Source: Sepiola atlantica (Eukaryota; Mollusca; Cephalopoda; Sepiida; Sepiolidae). From it: a stretch of 64,000 bases of DNA. Below, in pieces: positions 11,757 through 23,724 of the stretch. Location of the stretch: assembly GCA_963556195.1 (NCBI GenBank), contig OY744551.1, positions 11,430,096-11,494,095 on the forward strand. The letters run 5' to 3'. Numbering within the stretch: the stretch's first letter is position 1; every line of letters begins with the position of its first letter. The notes below the pieces were generated by a model. It made no database searches and was not told the origin of the DNA. It was given only the letters and a program-made list of their open reading frames with translations. The translations under genes and the position numbers were made by a program.

Positions 11757-12829
11757 ACCAATAGCAAGGATTCATAGTCTGTTAGATTCAGCAGGTGTTT
11801 GGAGAAGATGCGATGGGTGTAACACAAATTAAGGACTTATTCAAACAATAAACAAACAATAATAATTACAGAGATTTTAAATCTTTCAGATTTTCCAGGG
11901 TTTCTTAATTGACAAGTTGTGTCAAGAGTAGTCATTTTTTTCTCTCATTTTGAAAGTTTTTTTTCTCTTTTTGTTCGTGATTAATCGTAATTTATTACTC
12001 AGAATTCAGCATCATCTATCTTCCCGGCCGTTATCACAATAGAAAGTGTGTCATGCAACGGACAGGTGACACTTTAAACAAAACATTATTCAACTTTAAT
12101 CAACACTAGACCACCCGTGACCCGTTGGGTCAGTTTGTTATATTAGCTATGGAATTCATGTATGAGCGTGACACTTGTGGCATAAAGAAAATAGGTTTTT
12201 TTTTACATAACAGAAGCATTTCTATGAAAGTATATTAAAATGAAAAACGAATATAGATAGATTTCTATGAGTCGTTCTGTTTATTATAATTGTTTTTTTT
12301 TTTAATTACAGTTACTGAATTATAAGTGGTTGGTTAGGGCGATTTGAGAAAGGAAGGGGGTACAGCAGGCTTTCTCGCGTACGTAACGAAAACAGAGGGA
12401 GTAGGAGTGGTGAAATCTATGAGAGGGAAAGTGGGAGGTGGTTTCGTTCACCGACCGCTAGTATGGCTGATATTAATAATGAGTGTTGTTTTTTTGTTGG
12501 TTTTTGTTTTTTAAAAGGGAGGAGTTTTTTTGAAACTGCGACAGACTTTACGAAGTCCTCCCGTTGAATGTTTTTAGCCGTGAAGAAAACAAATAAACTA
12601 TTTGATGAAATTAAATGAAATTGTTTAAAAATTTCCAGAATGAAAAATTTCATGCGTTCGTTAATCATAATAGAGAATAACGAAATTGGAATAACAGATT
12701 GAAGACGATGCTATTTACGCATGCGCAACCGGATGTTCAAAACCGGAAAGCTGAAAGCTGATTGCAAACATACAAGAACAATAGACTTTTAGTATTATAT
12801 AGATTGAGAAATATCATATATCTCTGCAA

Positions 12830-13300
12830 AGCTGTACCTCCCCTCTTGGACAGGGTCCAAAAAACGAGCCTCTAACCTAATAAGTCCCACACTGTCTTCA
12901 AAGCTTCAGCCCCTTTGCCATCGCTGCACTGTTGCATCTCTGTGCTTGATTTATAAGTACTTCACTGTAATATGCTCCGATGAACTTGTGCCTTTCAACG
13001 TAAATACCCCGATAAATCCTAGCGGCAGCAAAATCCCACCCCTTCACTGTTGCCGTCTCCAGATGCCGTAAGGCTTTTTTACTCTAAAGGCTTCTTTCAT
13101 CGAGCTGTTTTTCTTTTGGAATTCCCTGCCTGCTTCTAGTTTCTTCGACTGTACCAACATGCAGAAATTTAAATGTAATGTGAACAAACATCTTGCTACC
13201 CAATTCCTCACTTATGTTGTCTTTATCAATCTGGCCTCTAATTTACACAAGCCCCTTACGTCTCGGTGGGAGTGTGCATTGTTTGAGGTGAAATGAAGTG
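12830..13300 (+). mobile_element. LINE 3' end fragment
   Basis: The + strand reads DRVQKRASNLISP, SLCLIYKYF, then a broken IPPLHCC, an FFFWNSLPAS segment and MQKFKCNVNKHLA. This is the same LINE family as at 24.7 kb, with frameshifts and stops. Confidence 0.8.
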
Positions 13301-13489
13301 AAAGTAACACGTGTTAGCATTTTAGAGTTTAGAATTTTAATTAGACAATCATCGCTCATATAATATATCGATCATTTTAATTTTTAATTTTTATGTACAA
13401 ATAGCTTTTAACTATTTTCTTTACTCTTTCATAACACGATTTCATATTGAAAATTCAGTCTTTCTATATTTTAATATTTCATTAAAAAT

Positions 13490-13545
13490 CTCTTCTCTTC
13501 GACATTCTGCAGAGACATTTGCGGAAATACCACGGTTCGGTAACA
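13490..13545 (+). pseudogene. Truncated duplicate of exon 2
   Basis: The sequence AATCTCTTCTCTTCGACATT then CTGCAG followed by AGACATTTGCGGAAATACC parallels the exon 2 acceptor and first codons. In frame it reads D-I-C-G-N-T-T-V-R then a stop, against D-I-G-G-N-V-T-V-G in the real exon. Flanking intron sequence is also duplicated: the block around 13.32-13.45 kb resembles 15.28-15.42 kb. Confidence 0.6.
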
Positions 13546-13559
13546 TTCGGAACGACGTA

Positions 13560-15110
13560 ACTTGCTTCGTCTTTCTCCGTTCACATTTGTAGTACATACG
13601 TCACACTTCCTTCGTATTTTGTTTTCGTTCGATTTCGTAGCATTCCTTGTATATACGCCATGCCTACGTAACGCCAGTAAATTTTTGTTGCTTTTTCCGA
13701 AACAATACTAATATTTCAATCGCTACGACTTAACTAATGTTTGAAAAGAACGGTAATTTCCTCTCTCACACCAAATAAAATGTCACGCTTCCTTCGTATT
13801 TTTTTCGTTCGATTTCGTAGCATTCTTTGTATATACGTTATGCCTACGTCACGCCAGTAAATTTTTTGTTGGTTTTTCCGAAACAATACTAATATTTCAA
13901 TCGCTACGACTTAACTAATGTTTGAAAAGAACGGTCATTTCCTCTCTCACACCAAATAAAATGTCACGCTTCCTTCGTATTTTTTTCGTTCGATTTCGTA
14001 GCATTCTTTGTATATACGTCATGCCTACGTCACGCCAGTAAATTTTTGTTGGTTTTTCCGAAACAATACTAATATTTCAATCGCTACGACTTAACTAATG
14101 TTTGAAAAGAACGGTCATTTCCTCTCTCACACCAAATAAAATGTCACGCTTCCTTCGTATTTTTTTCGTTTGATTTCGTAGCATTCTTTGTATATACGCC
14201 ATGCCTACGTCACGCCAGTAAATTTTTGTTGCTTTTTCCGAAACAATACCAATATTACAATCGCTACGACTTAACTAATGTTTGAAAAGAACGGTCATTT
14301 CCTCTATCACACCAAATAAAATGTCACGCTTCCTTCGTATTTTTTTCGTTTGATTTCGTAGCATTCTTTGTATATACGCCATGCCTACGTCACGGCAGTA
14401 AATTTTTTGTTGGTTTTTCCGAAACAATACTAATATTTCAATCGCTACGACTTAACTAATGTTTGAAAAGAACGGTCATTTCCTCTCTTACACCAAATAA
14501 CCTATATTTTAATCGCTACGACTTTCCCAATGTTTGACAAGTTCGATCATGAACGGTCATTTCCTCTCTCACACCAAATAAAATGTCACGCTTGCTTCGT
14601 ATTTTTTTTCGTTTGATTTCGTAGCATTTCTTTGTATATACGTCATGCCTACATCACGCCAGTAAATTTTTTGTTGGTTTTTCCGAAACTATACCAAATT
14701 TGGCTTCTTGGCCTTTTGGCTAAGATCAAAGTGTAGTATCTGTTCCAATGGATACTGCACGCCTGTCCTGTGCAGTTCTAGGAGGTCCATCCTCCCAGGC
14801 TTTGCCTCCCCTCTTTTGGGAGGAGTAAGTTTATTGCTTACTGTCTGAGGCGCCCCTACCGGGGAATGCCGACGGGGCTGCCCAGGCAATTTTTAAATGG
14901 CCAGAGTGCTCACCTCTCGAGCGCTGGCTTTTCAAACCCCACTTTCTCGACCCGATCTTGGGTCACATCTTACTTGTGGGAGTAAGATAAAACTGGCCTT
15001 GTGCCCAACTCCTGGGGAGGAGTAAATAAAACCGATATTTCAATCGTTACGACTTAACTAATGTTTGAAAAGAACGGTCATTTCCTCTCTTACACCAAAT
15101 AACCTGTTAC
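13560..15110 (+). repeat. 180-bp tandem array, interrupted by a SINE-like repeat
   Basis: Units beginning CTTCCTTCGTAT start at 13607, 13788, 13969, 14149, 14329 and about 14590. The late spacing of 261 bp includes an extra partial unit. Copy E of the U2-headed repeat is inserted near 14707. Confidence 0.92.
14707..15027 (+). mobile_element. U2-headed SINE-like repeat, short subfamily (copy E)
   Basis: The head is CTTGGCCTTTTGGCTAAGAT and the end GGGGAGGAGTAAATAAA. The empty site can be read from sister array units (AAACAATACCAATATTTCAA), showing a clean insertion. Confidence 0.85.
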
Positions 15111-15929
15111 CTTTTTGTTTCGAGATTCATCGTAATTTATTACTTTTGTTCAGTATTAATCATTATTCGGCTATCATCTATTTTCCAATAGCAAGTTCCT
15201 CGTCGAATGGCCAGATGGAACCGTTCTCAAGCCGGATCCACGTTAGACAAAACATTCTGTCCACTATATCCACATTGAGAAACACAGGAGTTTAGAATTT
15301 CTATAAGACAATGGTCACTCATAAAATAAATCTATCATTTTAATTTTTATGTTTCAAATGGCTTTTAACCCTTTTCCAGTGAATTTTAAAATATATTTTA
15401 AACTGTTAATAACACTATTTCGCATTAAAGATGTAAGTCTACCGACGATTCAATCTAATATATGAAATAGAGACGATTTTTCCCCTGTACCTTATTGAAG
15501 AATAGGAAAATAACCACATGCATCACAGGCTACTAAACTCACCATTACATTACACTTATTCACTCGAGCGTGTTTTAGTACATTTGTTATTATTTTTTCC
15601 CAGCTAACACTAAATATTACATTTGGCCCGCCATCTCCGACTCTCCAACAAATCAACTCCATATAGGTGGTAGCAAAATTTTTTCTCCCTACCAATTATG
15701 TACTGTCACTACACTCATCGACACCGGGAACTAATAAACACAGTGTACTTTTCACAAAACAGTCCGTCCTTATTTATTATTTACCTGGTATTAATTTACT
15801 ACATAATATAAAGCAATACGCAAAGACTTAATGACTGCTCCCGTTCACTCCGATGATTTTCCGCGAATATCAGATTACGTTCTTTCTCATTCTACCTATG
15901 ACTTGGCCTATTTTCACATGTATTTTTAA

Positions 15930-16140
15930 GACGAAACTGTGGCGCAGGGATTAAGAAGGCAGGTTTCATGATCGACTGTTTCAGCGTTCGATCCCATTCT
16001 ACGCGGCCACTTTTTTTCTTTTTTTTAAATTCAAAACATTCGCCAACACGGTAACTATAGGCCGTTTTTTTTTCATTCGATGTCATGCAATAGGTAGTAC
16101 TTTCTCCCGTGCAGCGCCGGGCGACGGGTTCCGCTAGTAT
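15930..16140 (+). mobile_element. tRNA-derived SINE
   Basis: A box A-like TGTGGCGCAGGGATTAAGA and a box B-like GCGTTCGATCCC are spaced as in a pol III promoter. The 3' part ends GTGCAGCGCCGGGCGACGGG and TTCCGCTAGTA. It inserted only about 35 bp before the exon 2 acceptor. Confidence 0.8.
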
Positions 16141-16173
16141 ATTATAAATCTCTTTTCTTTGATTATTTTGCAG

Positions 16174-16284
16174 GGACATTGGCGGGAATGTCACAGTTGG
16201 AGAGGTAAAAGAGAAAGAAGAAGCGAAGGAGATATTCGACCGTGCGGTGGAACGAGGCGAAAGTGCCGGTCATGTCACTGTTAG
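16174..16284 (+). CDS. ITIH-like exon 2: VIT domain core
   Basis: The acceptor is GATTATTTTGCAG and the donor GTTAG|GTAAGC. The exon is 111 nt and completes the split Met codon from exon 1. It reads DIGGNVTVGEVKEKEEAKEI, then FDRAVERGESAGHVTV and two bases of an Arg codon. The GEVKEK..A and G-x-S-A-G-H-V motifs are hallmarks of the VIT domain in ITIH proteins. A truncated, degenerate copy of its 5' part lies upstream at 13513. Confidence 0.93.
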   Translation, partial: GHWRECHSWRGKRERRSEGDIRPCGGTRRKCRSCHC

Positions 16285-16299
16285 GTAAGCAAGCCTTTC

Positions 16300-16660
16300 A
16301 AATGTAATAATATGATGCAGCCAAGGGCCGACGATGGTTAGAAATACGGACGAAGGCGTTTCTACTCGAAGCCACGTCTGAAAAAATAATAGTACAAAAC
16401 AAAAAAAAAAACTTACAAGTATTATTTTTGGAGAACGCTTTAAAACCAGAACATTAATTTTTTTTCCGTACGTCAATGGACCAAGAAAAAACTACGGATT
16501 CATAAAACTTTACAAAAAAATAATGTTACCGGAAATAAACGAAAGACTAGAGCTTGCCTTTTATACTACTTATTACGTTTTGTTATTTCTTTAGCGGAAA
16601 ACAACGTTTCAAGTCAATAAAAGAAAACTACACTTCGGGTTATACCCGTTAGACGTTAAA
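16300..16660. other. Intron 2 start, partly duplicated near 19.7 kb
   Basis: The block around CTCGAAGCCACGTCTGAAAA resembles CTCGAAGCCACCTATGAAAA at 19728. No coding signal is seen. Confidence 0.5.
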
Positions 16661-16665
16661 TGAGA

Positions 16666-17735
16666 CTTATAACTGTTATCGTACGATAACTATAACTGTT
16701 ATCGTACGATAACTATAACTGTTATCGTACGATAACTATAACTGTTATCGTACGATAACTATAACTGTTATCGTACCATAACTATAACTGTTATCGTACC
16801 ATAACTATAACTGTTATCGTACCATAACTATAACTGTTATCGTACCATAACTATAACTGTTATCGTACCATAACTATAACTGTTATCGTACCATAACTAT
16901 AACTGTTATCGTACCATAACTATAACTGTTATCGTACCATAACTATAACTGTTATCGTACCATAACTATAACTGTTATCGTACCATAACTATAACTGTTA
17001 TCGTACCATAACTATAACTGTTATCGTACCATAACTATAACTGTTATCGTACCATAACTATAACTGTTATCGTACCATAACTATAACTGTTATCGTACCA
17101 TAACTATAACTGTTATCGTACCATAACTATAACTGTTATCGTACCATAACTATAACTGTTATCGTACCATAACTATAACTGTTATCGTACCATAACTATA
17201 ACTGTTATCGTACCATAACTATAACTGTTATCGTACCATAACTATAACTGTTATCGTACCATAACTATAACTGTTATCGTACCATAACTATAACTGTTAT
17301 CGTACCATAACTATAACTGTTATCGTACCATAACTATAACTGTTATCGTACCATAACTATAACTGTTATCGTACCATAACTATAACTGTTATCGTACCAT
17401 AACTATAACTGTTATCGTACCATAACTATAACTGTTATCGTACCATAACTATAACTGTTATCGTACCATAACTATAACTGTTATCGTACCATAACTATAA
17501 CTGTTATCGTACCATAACTATAACTGTTATCGTACCATAACTATAACTGTTATCGTACCATAACTATAACTGTTATCGTACCATAACTATAACTGTTATC
17601 GTACCATAACTATAACTGTTATCGTACCATAACTATAACTGTTATCGTACCATAACTATAACTGTTATCGTACCATAACTATAACTGTTATCGTACCATA
17701 ACTATAACTGTTATCGTACCATAACTATAACTGAC
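16666..17735. repeat. 23-bp tandem array, about 46 copies
   Basis: The unit is ATAACTATAACTG followed by TTATCGTACC. The first four to five units have GTACGAT and so contain the perfect palindrome GTTATCGTACGATAAC; all later units have GTACCAT. Confidence 0.97.
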
Positions 17736-17759
17736 TTCTAGGACTACTAAACACTGGGA

Positions 17760-18500
17760 GAACCTGCTCCTTAGTGTTTGGCCGAACTCAGCCCGTCTGT
17801 CTTTCTGTAACGTCAGTTGCTGAGAGATTTCGGACTGGTCAATACCAGTCGAGGATTCGTTCCCGATAATTAGTCCGGCCGGAACTGGACCATTTCAGTG
17901 GGCTTTTTCTCTACCTGTCTGAGGTCTTAGTCATGGATAGTCCTACAAGGTCCATCCTTCAAGGTCTTATCTCCCCTCTTTGGGGTGGAGTAAGTTTATT
18001 GCTCATTGTCTGAGGCGCCCTGACCGTAGAATGCCGATAAGGCTGCCCTGTCAATTTTTTATAGGCCAGAGTACTCCTCCTTCAGGGGCGCTGGCTTGAC
18101 TCTCCCCCACTTTCCGGCCTTGTGCCACATATTCATGCGGTGGGAAGGAATTAAATACCTGGGTCCACACCAGCCTTTGCGGCCTTTCTGTAACGTCAGT
18201 TACTTAGAGACAGCGGACTGGTCAATACTTGCATACCCTTTTTTGGATGGAGTAAGTTTATTGCTTACTGTCTGAGGCGCCCTGACCGGGGAATGCCGAC
18301 GGTGCTGCCAAGGCATTTTTTTATAAGCCAAAATGTTCCTCCTTCACTGGCGCTGACTTTACTCTCACCCACATTCCGTCCTGTGCCACATATTACTGCG
18401 GTGGGAAGGAATGAAATACCTGGGCCCACACCAATGCGATAGGACCATGGGCTATTTCGGTGTCTTTTTATCTGTCGGGCTGAGGCATAAGTTCTTGTTA
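17760..18500 (+). mobile_element. Two diverged SINE-like bodies without the U2 head
   Basis: The middle parts (GGAGTAAGTTTATTGCT, TGAGGCGCC, AATGCCGA) match the body of the U2-headed repeats. The 5' part is different: TCTTTCTGTAACGTCAGTT then GGACTGGTCAATAC, occurring at 17800 and 18185. It appears to be a sister family with another head. Confidence 0.65.
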
Positions 18501-18859
18501 ACTAACTGTACCAGAAAAATAAAAGAATAAAAAAAAAAGTTTTGACTGTAATTCAATTTCCAACCGAATTTCGTACAACCCACTTTCTGCTTTTTTCTCC
18601 AAAAGTTTTGACTATCATTCACTTTCCAACCAAATTTCGTGCAACCCACTTTCTTTCTGCCTTTCTCTCTCCAATCCAAATCGCTTCTCCCTCCTTCCCA
18701 GCTGTCCTCTTCATTTATATCACCTGATATCCACATATGCAAATCAGACTACCATAAACACCTGCACCTATGAAGAGAAGCCCTTTTTTAATCTGCATAC
18801 ACGACATGCAAAGCACCTCATTCATTTCCTGATGGTGAGTGTTCCTCTTTATTGTCACA

Positions 18860-18990
18860 GTTCTGGGTAGCCATCGGAGGTCCACCCTCTCACGCCTTGC
18901 CCCATCTCTTTGGGTGGACTAAGTTTATTGCTTACTGCCTGTATCGCCCTGACCGCTGAATGCCGACGGGGCTACTCACTTTAATTCCTG
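18860..18990 (+). mobile_element. Fragment of the same SINE-like body
   Basis: GGAGGTCCACCCTCTCACGC through TTTATTGCTTACTGCCTG to GAATGCCGACGGGGCTA matches the internal part of the family. Confidence 0.65.
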
Positions 18991-19235
18991 ATTGTTCAAC
19001 ATTGCAAACATCAGGATTCGGTTGTCATAACAAGAATATATCTTATATATAAAGTAGAACCAGTGTTCTCCCCTATTTCTTTGACCTTAATAGCTTTTAA
19101 AACAAAAAGTACATACTTTAAACTGTCCAGTTAGTTAGTTTTCACAAATATTGGTCCGTGTTCTTAAAAACAAAAACTTAATTTCCAATCGATTTCATCG
19201 AATTTCATATTTTATACGATGAACAGTTTTTGTTT

Positions 19236-19325
19236 TTGAAACTCTGAAAGGGGTATCACATCCGACCTGCTCTATGATATTAATCATAGAGCGAATCGGA
19301 TGAGATACCCCTTTCAGAGTCCCAG
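19236..19325. repeat. Inverted repeat, arms about 38 bp
   Basis: GACTCTGAAAGGGG-type arms with ATCCGA and CTCTATGAT pair around ATTAAT. Confidence 0.85.
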
Positions 19326-20199
19326 GTAGTTGTTTAGAGGCGAGAGTGCTCGTTCTTTGGTAGCGCGACATCGAACTTTTCTCACCTACCGGCCTTGAAG
19401 TAAATACTTGAAACCGCACCAGTCTGATACCGGCAGTCAACACTGACGTACAACCACTCTTGTTCTGTGTTGTATTCTACTTTTTTTCAATATACCTGTT
19501 ATCTCAAAACTCCGAGTCTGTGTGTTCCTTCCGGCCCTTTTACAGGGTTAACACAATTCGGGACGCGGTATTTCGAATTTACACCGGACACAACAATAAA
19601 TCAGGTAAATTGAAATATCTATCCCCACCCCGTATCAAAACGTTTTTGAAAGAATGTGACTTTAAATTTTGATGACAGCTGGACAATTTAAAATAGAAAA
19701 TATAAATACGGACAAAGCCGTCTCAACTCGAAGCCACCTATGAAAATAACGAAAAAGAAGAAAAAACTTGAAATAAATAATTTATTGGAGAGAGATTGGA
19801 AATAACGACATTCCATTTTTCTGTTACGTAAATAGAGCGAAACAATGGACAAAGGAGACACACCAATACATCAAAGTGGTTTGAAAACTTGACGATAATG
19901 GGACAATTAAGTATCTGAGTACAATTGGTCACAAGAGCTGACGTTAACAAGTATGATGTAAACAGTCAGAGGGAAGGCGTCTGACAGAAACGCAGCGAGG
20001 ACGCACGGGGTCAGAGTTGAGACAAGAGTCTTGGTCACTCCTCCTATAAATAAACGAAATAAAATGCGTTGTGATATTAATGCGTTGTGATATTTCTTCA
20101 AGACAATAAAACGAAAGCACTAATTGAATTGTCTCCCTTTGAAATTCGATTCTGTAAGTTCTAACAATGGAGACTAAATCACTCAAAACTACGGCGAAA

Positions 20200-20790
20200 C
20201 AGACAAAAAATTACAAAATGACATTTTTGGTTTTAAAATGGTTAAAATGAAATCAAACATTCAAAAATGTTTTTAAAAAGTCAAAATTAATAAAAATGTT
20301 ACAAAAACATTAACAAATACCAAGATGTATAAAACAGATGTTCGCAATTAAGAGTTTTGAATTTTCATAAGCAAATCATGAAAACCGTCTGAAACGTAAA
20401 AATTACTAAAAATATATAAAAAAAATTTTTTAACACAATTAACAAATACGAAAAGTAGTTAAAAACATTAAAAGCATCACATTATAAAAAATTAACAATA
20501 ACATTAAAATGTTGCAAATAAAAAAAAATCCCCAAACATTTTAAATTATCAAAAGAATTTAAAATGTTTTAAATAATCAGTAAGCCACAACAAAGATTAA
20601 AATACTGAAAGAATTTACAAAAGACAAAAAATAATAAAAAAGTCACAAAAACATGAACAAATACTAAAAGTATTTTTTAAAAGTCATAAATAATCAAAAA
20701 GTCACAAAATATTTTTAAAACGCCCCAAAAATATTTAAAATGTCACAAATAATAAAAAAAAGTCACAATAACATTAAAAACAACGAAAGT
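20200..20790. other. A-rich intronic stretch with degenerate AAAGTCACAAA motifs
   Basis: Repeated AAATGTCACAAATAATAAAA-like blocks without a strict period. No gene is seen. Confidence 0.6.
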
Positions 20791-20941
20791 ATTTTTGAAC
20801 TCCATTATTCTATTTGTTTTGTGAGTCGCTGATGATTTGAATGGATCCAACGGCGTTTTTCTAACGGAAAAAGGTCAACCCATGTCAATGAAACCATGGT
20901 ACGTCTCTGTAATATGTAACAGTTTTTAAATAAATAATTTG

Positions 20942-21082
<141 letters not shown>

Positions 21083-21149
21083 AGGTAAAACATCCATAAG
21101 GTAACAACTGGGTTTATAAAAAGTGCTCAATATCAAATAGAGCTTTTAT

Positions 21150-21420
21150 ATATAATTATTTTTTATTTACACAGACATGTACAAAATCTGCGACACTGGC
21201 ATGTCGATGTTATTGATCAACAGCTATTGTAAACTGAGATCTCATCAGGCAGAGTTAGAATCCGATCTTAACCTTAGATCATATTTGGAAAGAAATATGA
21301 TCTAACGTTAAGATCGGATACTAACTCTACCTGATGAGATCTCAGTTTATAATAGCTGTTGATCGATAGCATCGACATGCCAGTGTCGCAGATTTTGTAC
21401 GTGTCTGTGTAAATAAAATA

Positions 21421-21428
<8 letters not shown>
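21150..21428. mobile_element. Foldback element of about 275 bp flanked by TA microsatellites
   Basis: The two arms, about 130 bp each, are reverse complements: ACAAAATCTGCGACACTGGC pairs with GCCAGTGTCGCAGATTTTGT. The centre is near 21285. It ends 175 bp before exon 3. Confidence 0.88.
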
Positions 21429-21461
<33 letters not shown>

Positions 21462-21602
21462 ACTAAAATACAAATAAGAACTAAACATAGCTAAACATAC
21501 ACAGGGACCCTTAGCTTAAATTTTGAAAAAAAAAGAGAAACCATCACATGTTGATAGTGTTTAGGAGGTTTATATTCGTTATTTTTGTTTTATCAGACAC
21601 AG

Positions 21603-21814
21603 GTTTACACAGAAGTTTGATATGGTGGTAAACGTCCAACCAAATACGAAGGTCGTTTTCAACTTGACCTACGAAGAATTGCTGAAGCGAACACATGGTA
21701 ATTACACCCATAAGATATTTCTGTCGAATGGCGAAATAATTGATAATGTTTTGGTTGAGGTCTTCATCTCGGAACCGCAGGAGATCAATGTCTTGGACGA
21801 AAGGATTGACGAAG
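21603..21814 (+). CDS. ITIH-like exon 3: end of the VIT domain
   Basis: The acceptor is TATCAGACACAG|G and the donor GACGAAG|GTAAGA. The exon is 212 nt, starting with one base to complete Arg and ending with one base of the next codon. It reads FTQKFDMVVNVQPNTKVVFN, then LTYEELLKRTHGNYTHKIFL, and ends near SEPQEINVLDERIDE. The block F-x-L-T-Y-E-E-L-L-K-R followed by EPQ.I..L is very typical of ITIH proteins. Possible N-glycosylation sequons are N-L-T and N-Y-T. Confidence 0.93.
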
Positions 21815-22321
21815 GTAAGAGTGCCATTTCTTAAAAACTTAAAATACTTATTTTTAAACTTCTTGACGTACAGTGAATAACAAAAACATCTTTGGTAGCT
21901 TAACCTCGTAAACTTTTTGTATATATATATATATATATGTATAAATGTAAGTTTGTAATCCGAGGCAGGAGCAATGTGATATAAGTACCGGAAGGTGGAA
22001 CAGATGAACAAAAATAAATGAGAAGAAAAAAAAAGAATGGAATCTCAAATCAATATATTAATATTTCACGTTAAAACAGATTAAATACCAGAGCAGTCAA
22101 TAGAAAAAAGTTTACTGTCAAGCAATTTAAAAAGGTTCCGGAAAAGGTAAACTTTAATTTTCGGGAGTGAGACCTCTCATTATCAAAAGATCAGGAATAT
22201 TACCGAGTGGTCGAAAAAAAGCGAGTTGGACACAACTGTTGATGAAATACCGCAGAGAATTGATGGTAGATACGCAGAAAATGGGTTGAGATAAGCTAAT
22301 TGGACATCAATATTAATTATT

Positions 22322-22327
22322 CCTATC

Positions 22328-22382
<55 letters not shown>
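22322..22382. repeat. (TA)n microsatellite
   Basis: About 60 bp of TA. Confidence 0.95.
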
Positions 22383-22385
<3 letters not shown>

Positions 22386-22645
22386 CAATTGACCAAGGTA
22401 AGAGTGCCATTTCTTACAAACTAAAATTATTTAGTTTTAAACTTCTTGACGTGCAGCCAAAAACCAAAACATATCTTTGATTGCTCAGCCTTGTTTATAT
22501 ATTACTATATAAGTAAAATTATGAGACAAACCGCTTCTTATACAGGTTATGGGCCGTGCTGAATTAATGAGGTTATTTAGAAAGCCATTTTTAACATGGG
22601 GAAAGGGGGCTTTATTAACTATTCTGTACCGTCACTTAATAATCT

Positions 22646-23103
22646 CTGGTGATACCAGATCAGGCTGCCCTGTGGCTCCCTGAGACGAAATTCACCTACA
22701 TTGACGTTTTTTTTTTTTTTTGTTTGTAAAACTTAATTATGTTCTACAAAACCAAAAACAAAAACAACAGCCCCTCTCCCTTTCTCCCTCCCCTTTTTTA
22801 TTTTTATTTTTATTTTTCCTACCCTACTCCCGGTCTTGGATATGACCTTAAACTACATCCGATGGTGAGATCCGGCTTACGGACTTTGGGGAATGTGGAG
22901 CCTCCTCTTAATTACCATTGCTCCTAGTCCACCCTGACCCGGAGTGGTAGTACCTGTTAGGGTCCCAACTATGGGTTAAATAGAAACAGATATTGAAAGG
23001 GGAAAGAAACAAAAAAGAGAAGAAAACAAGACCAGATTCGGCATTAAATAACCCAAAAAGGGTTGATATGCCGTAAAACAAAACTACCAAAGTACCAAAC
23101 TAC
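22646..23103. mobile_element. 458-bp element with 11-bp target duplication
   Basis: CTTAATAATCT occurs at 22635-22645 and 23104-23114. The element begins with a small palindrome, CTGGTGATACCAG, has a T-run, and ends in ACTACC-rich sequence. It is a relative, in opposite orientation, of the element at 23788. Class unknown. Confidence 0.65.
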
Positions 23104-23724
23104 CTTAATAATCTAATAAGCAAAAGATACCGTAAAAATAAAATTTAACTTGAAAATCCTATCTAAAAAAAATAGCTCGGTCCGTAAACTGCATAAGAAC
23201 CGACAACCCTATTTAGGAATTATTTAGTGTAACAATAAGAATTTTTTTGAACTATCAAAGACATGACAATGGTTGTGGTGCTGTTGTTACGCGAGTTGGA
23301 CTTCTGCATAGATCTCACGAAGATCGTGACTCATGATAGATTGGTCTGCATGAAGTCGCCCTCGTCGGTCACAGGAATTCGTTAACCGGGAGGATTGCAG
23401 GTTTTACCCCGACACCGAGAGCAACAAGGCTCAGCAGTTGCATGCGAAGTCGTGGAAGGTCTCACTTTATTTATTGTCGCTTTTTGCACCTGACACATCT
23501 TTGCGTCCCACATCCAAAAGCAGAGATAACTAGAGGACGATGGATCTTGGTACTAACTCCTGTTATCCAGGTGCCATGTTGCCAGCACGCCTACCACGGT
23601 GAGTAATGGTTTCACTTTAGGGTGGTGGTGCTGTTTATCGTTGCGTACGAGAAAACTTGAAGACAAATAATAAAAAAGATACCCGAAAAATGGTAAATAA
23701 AGAGTTAGAATGCAAAACGCGATA

